A stretch of 64,000 bases of DNA from Heterostelium album PN500 (lineage: Eukaryota > Evosea > Eumycetozoa > Acytosteliales > Acytosteliaceae), in NCBI RefSeq assembly GCF_000004825.1, contig NW_008805076.1, positions 434,001 to 498,000 on the forward strand, read 5' to 3'. Shown in pieces: positions 49,736 through 60,500 of this stretch. Position numbers and translations under genes: made by a program. The notes under the pieces were generated by a model, which saw only the letters and a list, made by a program, of their open reading frames with translations, did not search any database and was not told the origin of the DNA. Within the stretch, counting starts at the first letter, position 1. The number at the start of each line of letters is the position of its first letter.

Positions 49736-50256
49736 TTATTTTGGATTTGATTGGTCAGACACAGCACAGGTATTGGTTTTGGTTCCATCGGTTCGGCGTT
49801 CTCGGTAAATGGGAAACTTTTCCTTGGTGTTCTTGTAGATTAGTAGGTGAATCTAAGAACTTTGATCATCCAATTGTTAATCTTGTTTCTAACTGAGTGC
49901 AAGCGCGGGCATGAAGAGACACCATTCCTCATGTTAGCGTCTAAGCAGGTTCACAACTCCTGCCTGTAAGAGGGGTCGCTGCCAGTTGGCCAAGCTGGAT
50001 ACACGTACACGTTCTTAACATAACAGACCTGGGAAGAAAAAGAGGTAGAAAAGGGGAGAAAAAAGAAAGGAGGGGTTTTGGTGCGACTTTACTAAAAAAA
50101 GTTTTTTAAAAACTTTGTAAGAGAGAAAAGAGTACAAAGTATTTCAATAACTACCTTTAGACTCCTAATACAAATAAATACAGATAGAGAGATGCAAGAC
50201 AGAAATTAGAGGCCATAAAATTTTAGATCATAATTTCGGTAGTGGAAATCACATAA
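49736..50256. other. G+C-richer block of unknown origin upstream of the tRNA gene
   Basis: From about 49750 to 50050 the composition is close to half G+C, unlike the spacer elsewhere. No long open frame, no recognised RNA and no matching terminal repeats are visible. From about 50030 it becomes purine-rich (GGAAGAAAAAGAGG...). It may be the remnant of a mobile element inserted next to the tRNA gene, or an unrecognised non-coding RNA gene. Confidence 0.5.
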
Positions 50257-50329
50257 GGCCGATTAGCTCAGTTGGAAGAGCGACAGCCTTCTAAGCTGTA
50301 GGTCGCGGGTTCGAGCCCCTCATTGGTCG
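50257..50329 (+). tRNA. tRNA-Arg (anticodon UCU)
   Basis: A 73-nt cloverleaf. The acceptor stem GGCCGAT pairs with ATTGGTC, with two G-U pairs. The D arm is GCTC-AGTTGGAA-GAGC. The anticodon stem ACAGC/GCTGT holds the loop CTTCTAA, giving anticodon TCT, which reads AGA. The T arm is GCGGG-TTCGAGC-CCCTC with one C-T mismatch. The discriminator base is G. No intron. The internal A and B boxes (TAGCTCAGTTGG, GGTTCGAGCCC) are intact. It is followed by a T run. The T-stem mismatch raises slight doubt about full function. A TRE3-like LINE lies just downstream. Confidence 0.9.
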
Positions 50330-50334
50330 AAATC

Positions 50335-50338
50335 TTTT
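50335..50338 (+). terminator. RNA polymerase III terminator
   Basis: A run of four T begins six bases after the tRNA 3' end, the usual Pol III stop signal. Confidence 0.6.
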
Positions 50339-50345
50339 AATTTAA

Positions 50346-51109
50346 ATAATACCGCAAGCGGTTATGTCCACTTTTTCAAAATTCAAATCTCCAATCTCAG
50401 TTCCTGCACATATCCAAGGTCAAAGCGCCTATGCTACGTAACAGCATATTCCGGCTGTACTCTCACACCTTCCCCATCAACCACAAGCGCACTGGTCATG
50501 TCTGTGAGTTTTGTGGTGACACCTTCACTGAACTATGCAACCCACATGAACATTTCTTCTTCAAATGCAGGATTGTAGTCTCACAGCAGTTCCTTTCCTT
50601 TATCAAACGTATATACCACAAGTACTGTAACTATAGACTTCGTAATTGGAAGCACTCGTGCATCAAGTTCGACGGTCCTATTTGTACTACTGTCCACTTC
50701 ACGCCAATAAAATGTTATTATTATTATTATTATTATTATTGTTAATATTATTATTATTATAATTATTATTATTATTATTATTTGAAAGGAGCGCGCCACG
50801 TACTACAGTTCCAATGTAATCTAGTATTCAATACTATCTTGGACCCCATGAAGTTGACACCGACAGTAACTAGCAGGCTTATCATAGGTGAACACCGAGT
50901 GGTTTACACACGTACCCGCTTAGAATTCTAAGTGGCTTAAATACTCAGTCTGCCAAACCAAATCAATGGGAACATCATCCCTTTCTCAAAAATGATGGCC
51001 ATCTCAGCCGGCCTGTGGCTGAACTGCTCCAACAATAAATAAATAAAACACGAACTGTAGGGTAATATCAAGCTCTACACCTTGACTATCAGTAATGGTA
51101 GTACAAGGA

Positions 51110-51147
<38 letters not shown>
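50346..51147 (+). mobile_element. 5'-truncated TRE3-like non-LTR retrotransposon (LINE)
   Basis: Starts about 17 bases after a tRNA gene and keeps one plus-strand frame from about 50346. The translation contains FLHISKVKAPMLRNSIFRL and then a zinc-knuckle-like CEFCGDTFTELCNPHEHFF, followed by KC. This is the C-terminal Cys/His motif typical of LINE reverse transcriptases. Protein similarity resumes in the same frame after a TAT microsatellite (about 50717-50782, one in-frame TAA at 50743-50745). It ends at a stop near 50928 after ARHVLQFQCNLVF and a segment ending TRTRLEF. About 190 bases of 3' UTR and a run of about 31 A follow. Dictyostelid TRE3 elements insert downstream of tRNA genes, matching this position. 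No clear target duplication was found. Confidence 0.8.
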
Positions 51148-51149
<2 letters not shown>

Positions 51150-51570
51150 ACTTCACAATCGCTAATTCTATCTCCCAAGGAATAATACCTGCAATTTGTT
51201 GACTGATCATGAGTCAACAAATCTTTTTTTGCAAAAAAAAAAAAAAAAAAAAAAAACAAAAAAACTGTCGATTGCTCTGCAATAACGCGTAAATTTAAAT
51301 CTGATTGGAATCTAAATCCTTCCAACTACAGTAGCTGCGTGTAGATGAACAACAGTATAAAGTGGTGTATATGGTTTCTTGCAATCTTGACTGAAGCTAG
51401 TGATTAATCTATGGCTGTTACCACCTTCTGTTCATTGAGACCGTTTTAAACTTTTTAGAATCTTTGTGGAATAGATAACAAACTCAAGACGATTTGATAA
51501 TTTTTGATTTTTATTAATTTAATTTATTTTTAAATGTTTTGTTATTAGTTTCTTTAAAATTTTATTATTA
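51148..51570. other. Spacer with hairpin and second poly(A) tract
   Basis: Between the LINE tail and the 3' end of the giant gene. It holds an 11-bp perfect hairpin (51194-51222), a second A run at about 51233-51256, and an unassigned segment of balanced composition at about 51265-51480. The 3' UTR of the giant gene (minus strand) probably occupies the right end. Confidence 0.5.
51194..51222. repeat. Perfect 11-bp hairpin followed by T run
   Basis: ATTTGTTGACT at 51194-51204 and AGTCAACAAAT at 51212-51222 are exact inverted repeats around a 7-base loop, followed directly by a T run and then an A run. It looks like a hairpin terminator or the end of a small element, lying between two poly(A) tracts. 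Confidence 0.6.
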
Positions 51571-54500
51571 TTATTTAGTGAGTTGTAAATATTTTATAGA
51601 GTTTGCAGTCCAAGTGATTCTTCCATCGATGTTGGTAGCAATGAATTCAGGAACACCAGATGGTGCTTGAATGTAGTAGGTTGTAAGTGGGAACTTTTGA
51701 CACCAATACGATCCAAATTTACATGAACTATCAACCATCGAGACATACACACAAAGATGAGGCATAGCTGGAGTAAAGTAAATACCAAAATCTGCATAAT
51801 ATCTTCCACATAGTTTTTGTGGTATGTTGTTGGTTGGATTTGACCATAGAACTTCACCTGTTTTATAGTCTTTTGCTTCAATAATTCCAGTTTGGTCATT
51901 CCAATTGAAACCGAAGTATGCATTTGCAAAATTCTTTAGAGGATTATTTTCGATTTGTTGGTAGTTTCCCCATACTCCAGGTTTTGACAAGTAACCATCA
52001 ATAATCTTTGTATCCTTGATGAAAGAGAATCCCCAATCATCAGAACGAGTGGAGCCCATCCAATTCATTTGGAATGCGGTTGCACTTGCAACATTTAGTT
52101 TGCCTGCTAAGTAACGAACGTTGGCACCAACCACAACAATACCAGTGGATTCAAGTTGAGCATAGAATGGTCTTGTCGGTGCAACAGCTGGTAAATCTGA
52201 TCTCCAGAGTACTATTGGTTGTGGTATAACTGCATTGTATGGATTCGAGTCATATACAGCAAGTTGACCGTTACTCTCCAATCTGATATATGATTTTCCA
52301 TTTGTCAAAACACCTCCTTCATTGATAATTCTATCTTCAGTCTCTGGATAATACTCTTGATTGTTTGCAACAATGAAACTTCCTGGGATCATCTTCAGGT
52401 TTGATCTTTCTTGTAGTGATGTGAATCTACCGTACACCATTCTACCTTTGGAATTGAGGACATAGAAACCAATTTGAGTTGTTGTAAAGGCAGGTGCCAA
52501 TCCAAAGTATCTTCCATCAAGCTTATGCGAATATGTACACCATGAAACTTGTCCACTAAGTGTTTGTGCACAAAGATTACCATCAGTACCAAAAACCAGC
52601 TTGCAATTTGTTGTTGGAACATTAGGTATGTTGTTATAATCTGATGTGTATATTGGAGTACCAGTTATCTGGATGTTGTCATATATCTTGAGTTGACATT
52701 GGTTTTTGTCCATTATCAAATAGTGGACACCATTGGTGAGAACACTTGGAAGGTACTCCGACTGCCAAGAATAGAGTACATTATTTGATCCTGTATTGTC
52801 AAGGACAATTGGTGCATAAACCAATGGATTGACAAAGTTTTTCTTAAACTCAGTTCCTGCAAGATTATTGATATAAGAAGAATGATATTTGAACCAAACA
52901 ATTTGTCCATTGGCATTTTGGAGAACAACACCATATGGAATTAATTTGAGGTATCTAGCTCTAGAGTGGTGACTAGAGAGACACCATCTGGGACATGATT
53001 TATCAGAGATAACATTGTTAATGCAGAGATTACCATCGGGTTGAATAAAAAGTCGGTCCTCTCCATTGCAACTGCTTGAAACGTAAAGAGATGATGACAC
53101 AGAGAAAAGAGTGGTTCCCATCGATGAAATTGTCAAACCACTTGAAGTCAATGATATTTGTGAGGTAATAGATGATCCAGATTGTATTTGGAGCTTTTCA
53201 TTCAATTTCAAAACATTTTTAGTTGCAGACTGTGAATCTAGTGTTGGATATTGTCCTTCATCTCCATATGGTGATGTATATTGAATGGAATATGTTTTTG
53301 ATATTTGAGCATCGTTGTACTTGATGGTAAGTGTTTTGGTACCAATATCAGATTTGAAGTAACATTGGGTTTGAGTACATTTCAAATTTTCACCTATTTT
53401 TAAATTGAATATTAGTAAATCAAATTAAATAAATCAATATGTCGATTACTTACTTCCGATGTAGTATTTAATAAGTGATGGATTTGGATATTTATTAAGA
53501 ATATTATGGTATCCACCTGCAAAACTAATTCTATCAAACATTGCTGTTTATAAATATAAAGATTATTAGAATATAAATATTTTTGGGATTTTTGATTTAT
53601 CGGGACTTACTTTGATAAGAAAGATCAAATTTAGTAAGTTGTATATTCACTGAGGAATATCCTGGATTAAAAATAAGATTGGTATTGAGAACACATTTCT
53701 CTGGGACAACCAATGATTGAACAATTTTCGACCATCCAATATGAGTGAGATCTCCCTGAGTGTAATATCCCACAGGTAAAGTGAGTGATGAACCCAATTT
53801 GTTTGGTTTTTCATAAAAGTTAACTGTTGGGAATATTCCAGAGTACATTGGGAGAGTCTTTGTTGCTGGTGATAGAACATCAAAATTGTTGATGATTGGC
53901 CATGTATTTTGATTCGGTGTTTGGATATTGATGACACCAGTGATTCCAACTGGTAATTTAAATAAAATTTGACCATTCCTATTGTATTGTTTGAATAAGT
54001 AATCCTTTTGAAGGTAGGTAAATTTAATCTCTGCAAAAGCTAATGAATCATAGTATACAGCAGTATTATAATTTGGTGGGACCAAGTTATCTAATTTTAG
54101 ATTCAATGAGACAATAGATGCTATTAAATAATTTTTGGTTAGTATAGATATTCTATCAATATCCTAAATGGACATGTTATTACTTACAATATGAGATAGA
54201 TAGTTTGGTTCCAGTGAGAGTAGCTGCACAATCATTACCATTTGTAGTCTTTATAGAAAAAATAAATTAGTATTTTCAAATTTAATAAAATTTTGTTGAA
54301 TTAAATAGTTACAATTGAGGAAACCTGGAATTTACAAGTACTGGGTGGTGATTGACACATTTCATATGATAAAAGGTCATACTCACCATATGGTAATACC
54401 ATTGTTAAAGATTGAAATGTTGTTAATGTTGCGAAACAATTGTATCCTGTGTCTTCAATAACACTGATATCTCTTTGGATTATTTGATCTTTGAGAATAT

Positions 54501-57500
54501 CAAAGAAATGTGATGAAACTACAACGAAATATTTGGTTGCACTGTTGATAGTTGTTGTAATTTCATAAGTTGCAGGTGCATCAAGTGATGCAAATGAATA
54601 GTATCCATTGGAATCACAAGATGCAACATATTTGGCAACAGAGTTAACAGACAAGGTAACTTTGCAGTTTGTGAATACTTGTTCACTAGAATCTCTAACA
54701 TTATTAAAATTCTTGTCCAAATAAACATAACCATGTACAAACGTAACTTTTGCCATAATTGTGTTTGATTTTTGATTTCCAATATCAACATAAGCATAAA
54801 TTTGGTTGGTACCAAGTGCAGGCATTTCATTGCAATTGATTGTACTTTCATCGGTAAAAACTGGACTTAAACATGGCTTCCAATCAATTTGATTATTACT
54901 AAAGTAGATATTGGATGTTGCTGGTGCAACTCCTTTTGGAACAAAGTTTTTACCATAGATTGTAAATGAATTTCCAGAGTTTAAATAGTTTCCAATGGTT
55001 GGTACTTCATAGGAAATATATTTCAATGGTGAAACAATATTGATTGAGTTGATTGTTGCACTAACTGAATAATCTGCACCAATTCCAGGTGGAACCAAAC
55101 ATTCAATAAAGAATTGATAACGGTGACATCCAATAAGCTTGACACCATTGCTCAATTTGATATTGTCAAGTTCACTCGATGATATTCCAAATGAATCACC
55201 ATCAAAAATTACATACCATCCTTTTGTTGGAACAATCATTGGTGATGTTGTTGGGATGAAGTAACCTCTTGATAAACTGAATGATGAAGTGGCAATCGAA
55301 TTTCCAACTTTAACTTTTAATGGAATTTGTTTTGTTGGAATCAACATATCATCTGGAATAGTGATTCTTAATACTTCGGAACTGATTAATTCAAATGGAT
55401 ATTCTTTGTCAAAGAGGAATAGTTTGGTGTTTTCAATTGTTCCATATGATTTTCCATTGATCAAGATAGAATCTCCTGGGAATGTTAACAATGGGTCACT
55501 TGGAATAACCGAGAGGATAACCGGTGATTCATATGATACTCTTTGATTATTATCCATTGATTGAACAAATGGACAATTTCTAAGTTGAATTCCAATTGGG
55601 ATATTCTGACCAGTGTATGAAGGTGTTATACAGGTGATTGAAGACTCTTGAATTTTAATGATGAAACACTCTTGGTGACCAATAAATGCTTGAATATCAG
55701 AGAATGATGAACCAAAGAACATTCCTTTAATTTCAACGATATCACCACCTGATACTGAAAGAAGTTTGTTTGTTGTTCCTACATCAACTTCATTGATGAT
55801 TGGACATTTGTTGGTGACATAAAATGAATGATCATTGATTGAATTATCAACTTTAATAATATTATTGATATCGTTTAGTTTTGGTAATTCACAAAGCATG
55901 TTTGTACTGTTGAGAAGTTGTTTCGAAATGCATCGATATCCATTGGAAATTGTAACTTGGGTGGATGAATCGAAATGAGTTCCACTGATCGTAATAATAC
56001 TATTCGATGTTGGTATGATGTTGTTGATTATTGGAATTCTACAGATATCGATTGATTCAATATTGCTGAGTTCTGTTTGTTTGACAAGTTTGATATCACA
56101 TAGTTTCGAATTGATTGTGGCAATTAAAATACCATCAAATGTTGTCTTATCCAAAAAGATCGATTGGAAAGTTGATGGATATGCTGAATAATAATATTCG
56201 AGCTCGCCAAAAGAATATTTGATTGATTTTGTAGATAATTGTGTGTGTTTTATAATGTTGGTGAATCCAACAATCGACATTGGTCTGCAAATTTCATAAT
56301 GTGTAATTGAGGTTGGTGAATATTGTGGACATATTTCATTTGTCAAAAAGAATCTAAATCTTTCTTGGAGGTATTTGACTTCGTTGGAACGTGATGATCC
56401 GAGCAGTGTCGAGATCATTCTGTTTTCAAGCCACATATCCAATGATTCTGTCAATTGTTCAGTTTCAAGAGTATCCAATTCAAATATTTCATTTGATTTG
56501 AAATGATTCGATTGTAAAAGTGAAACTAAAAGTGATGAACTTGCATGTTTGATTTGAGATTGAAGTTTGAATGAACGTGAATTTGATCCTCCATTATTAT
56601 TGTTATTATTCTTGGTAGCGGGTCTGAATAAATTCTCAATTGCTGGATCTGCAGGAACAATTCTAATTTTGAACTTATCATAAACATCGACTGCTGATGT
56701 AAGTTGGAATGTTGTGAGATCTGAGAAAAGTTGAGCATATGTCAAAGGATTGGTGCTTTGAGACATCAATTTCCAGAACAAATAGGTAACTTTGGTAAAT
56801 TCATTATCATTTACATCACTAATTGAAAAGATTTGGTTAGAATTTGGATTAAATTGAAAGTTCAATTAAATTCATCATTAACTTACGGTAGTGTGTTGAT
56901 TGTATTCTTGGATTTAATTGGAATTGTAAAAGTAATGCCTAAAAGATCTGGTGTTGGAAGTGGAGGAGTAGCAATGTTGGTTGGAGTTATTATTCTCATA
57001 TGAATGAATTTCGATGCGACCAATAATACAGCATTTCCCAATTGATCATTGTTGTCTGAAATTGTTGGGTATCTAGTAACACTCATTAATCTTTGAGTCA
57101 ATAGATAGTAAACCAATACTAAATCATCTGGAATATTCGAAGTTTGTGAATAAATATATGGATATCTATATTGAGATGCTGTGCTGAGTGTTGGATCAAT
57201 GATGATATTGTATCTTGATGTATCGCCCATTGCGGTTTGGAACTTTTTGGTGAAAGCAATTGTTCTAAATTCAATATTGGTTGTTCCAGTCAAATCATAT
57301 TCTCTTGTGTTTGCTTGGGGATTGGAACGTCTTGCATCACTATTTCCGTTTAATTGAGTTGGTTGATTGTCAACAAAGACTGCGTTGGCTCTAGTATAGG
57401 TGATAATTGAGGCTTCAGCTTTTTGATCAAGACATTGTCTGACCTCATTTGATATCTGAGCTGTTCGATCGTTGGTACATGTATGAAGTGTATTGATTGA

Positions 57501-60500
57501 AGTGATGGTTGCTCCAGTAACATCTAATGCTTTGTATTCAACTGTTAAATGTGTTGGTTCACAATAAGTCTTCAATGACCTGGATTGGAGTGGTGTTGTC
57601 GGTGTCCATAGGTAACTTGATACATATGGTTTAAGTTGGGAGACCTCCTCTTCATTTGTGTTCTGAGCATCTGTTGTATATGGTGATGTTGTTCTTACAA
57701 TTCTGATTTGTCTCGTGATATCATGAGTTGGGGTGGCCGCGGTGATTGTGAGTGTTTGTAAAGGAATTTCAGGGATAAAGTGATGTCCGTTTCCTTTCTT
57801 GACTAAAAGTTGAACTTGACCAACAAAGTTTGGAACATTGATCCTAATTATTTGATCAACTAAATGTGAAATAACTCTACTACGAAGTTTATACTTTTCA
57901 CTCTCATCTGTACCTGCAATTTTGACTGAATATGATCTAATAAAACTATGCATCTCACGTGAAAGTTTTTCGTCTTCAAAACATGTGCAACCTCCACCTC
58001 TATGTGGCTACATCATTAAATTATTAATGTTAGAGAACTTAATATCAGTTTAATTAAAAGAATCAGTCATACCTGGAGTGCATGTCGATTTGATTCTCCA
58101 AAACAAATTGTTGGATTTGGTACATCATATGGGAACATGTCGATCATAAATTTCGAGTGATCTTGTTTATATCCTGAAAAAGATAGGTTTGGCCAATCAT
58201 TTGCTGGTGTGACAGGAGTTCCAAGTGCATCTCTTCTTACCAAGAGTTCAGAGGTTAATTCTATTTAAAGTGTTAATGATTGATCGTAAAAGTGATTTAT
58301 AATTTTTGGTCAACTTACGAAGAAAACCAACTTGAGCAAGGGTTGCAACTTGGTACAAAGGTATCTGAGCACCTCCCACTAAAATCGGAATGGATATTTA
58401 TTGTTAGCTCTTTTGCATTGTATTGACTTGGAATGTAGTACTTACTGTGATAAGTGGCGACAAAGAATTTTCTTTTATAGTAAACTGAAGCAATAACTTC
58501 ATAAATATCAACACCGTCAAATTGTGGTGTTCCCGGTTTTTGGACTAGCTCCCAAGGTAATAATGGATTGATGAATTTATAATTATGTCTACCTCTTGTT
58601 GACAAAATATTTTTTTCCAAAGCTGGAATTTCAATATTAGTTTTAGCGAATGATTTGATGACTTTGGAAACTAATGGTTTTTGAAGACCTTTGATTCTAT
58701 GTTCAATCATCCAATAGCAATGATCCTGTAAATTTTGATATCTTTGAATTGGAAAATCATAATTTAATTTTTCAATTTCAATATCAGTCAAAGTATTCGC
58801 TTGTAACCTTTGCATGAAATTAGCATTTCTATTAGTCGCGATATCTGCCCGTCTTTGATCATAGATTGCTTGTATTCTATTGGTACATTGCTAAAGTTGA
58901 AGAATTGATTATTTAATATAAATAAAATAAATATACATTCAAATGAATTGCTTACAGTTGTATAGAATTGAGATCTAGTATTAAATGTAGGTACATTGGT
59001 GATTCTATAGAGGTCAACACATGGAATATTTCCACGACACATGACTGTGTTCGCTGGTATTCTTTGTCCATTTTGGTGGTTACTCATATATACCTTGTTT
59101 TTCACCATTGTATCAATAACATCAGAGAGATCTTCAAAGTTGTAACAAAAGAAATTCTGTCCTGGATCTGCTTTACCAAGCCACTTGTATAGATTAACAC
59201 CGGTTTGAGTGAAATGTTCATAGAAATCTGTTTTTTTTGTGGGAAAAAGTGGATTTGTATGTGTGACATGAATTCCTTTGGCAACACCATCCTCGATATC
59301 ATAAATAACAAATCCTTTGGAATGAGCAAATAAATATGCATTATCTATTGGCTCTCTTCCACCTGTTTGTGTTCTTGGACCTGTTTGGTCGTTCCAACTG
59401 GACGAGTTCAAAAGATTTCTCATTCATTAATAATTTTGAATCATTTATAGCTTGTTTTGGTAATGAATATACATACACGTAATAGTAGGAGTTGGTTGTA
59501 CTCAATTGTTTAAAGGTGGCTGCAAGTGGTGAAAGTTTTTGGTTTAGGTCGATATTATAATTTTTATCTGGATTTTTTACATAATCTCCTTCTGGTGTGA
59601 GATGATCCCTCATAATCATACTATCCATTGATTCATCGGTGTATAAATAACTGTTGGTTGTATCTTTGTTAAAATTTTTGGCTGTGTGTTGTAATTTATA
59701 GGTGAACCACCATGAAACTGGTTTATTATTATATTGATTAATTGGTCCGTCTGCTTGTCCCAAGCATGAAATACCTTTTAAAATAAAAAATAAAAAAAAA
59801 GAAATAAAAATGGTTAATATATCATGTTTATTATTATTCAGTATTTGTTGCTTACCATAGTTATTGAAATAAATTCTCTCTAATGAATAAACGGATAGAG
59901 TTGGATCGAATACTTGAATCAAATATTTTCCACTTGCGTGACCTGCTGGTTTGGTACATGATTTTTGGAACTGATTATTACCAAGTGCAGTCTCGGGATC
60001 ACAAGTGAGAGCAATCGTTACACCAGAAAGTTTAACAAGTCTGATTTGAACAGCTGTTGAGTCACCTTTGGTATAGGAAATCGTCAATCGATCATCATTA
60101 TATTTTGAACCAAATAATGGTGTTGCATTTATGATTCTCGGAACTCTAAATTGAAGAATTTGATTGGTGATTGTTCTGCCTCCAACGGTGTATCGAAGTG
60201 CTCTTGCGTCTAAATCAGTGGTCTTTGGTTCTGGGAGTGAACATATCATCGATTGTTTGAGTGGAGCTGTTGGATTGATGAGAAGACATCCACTTTCTTT
60301 GATATTCTCAAGATCAGCACTCACTGTGAATGAATGTTCTGAAGGGAAAGTAATTTCATTGTTGGTAAAAGTGACACCAATCACTTCGATTTCAATGAAT
60401 TCTCTTGGTGGACTGGGTGGGAATGTGTTTGTTGTTGGATTTAATCCAAGAGTACTTGATGTGATTGAGTAGACTGGTTTTACTCTCTTGGCTTTGTCGA

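Noticed and set aside
54301-56865. Separate gene starting at the ATG at 56865 (MNFQFNP...)
   Set aside because: This ATG falls inside a 68-nt GT/AG intron (56886-56819) whose removal keeps the frame with the preceding exon. There is no signal peptide at this start, although the domain type is extracellular.
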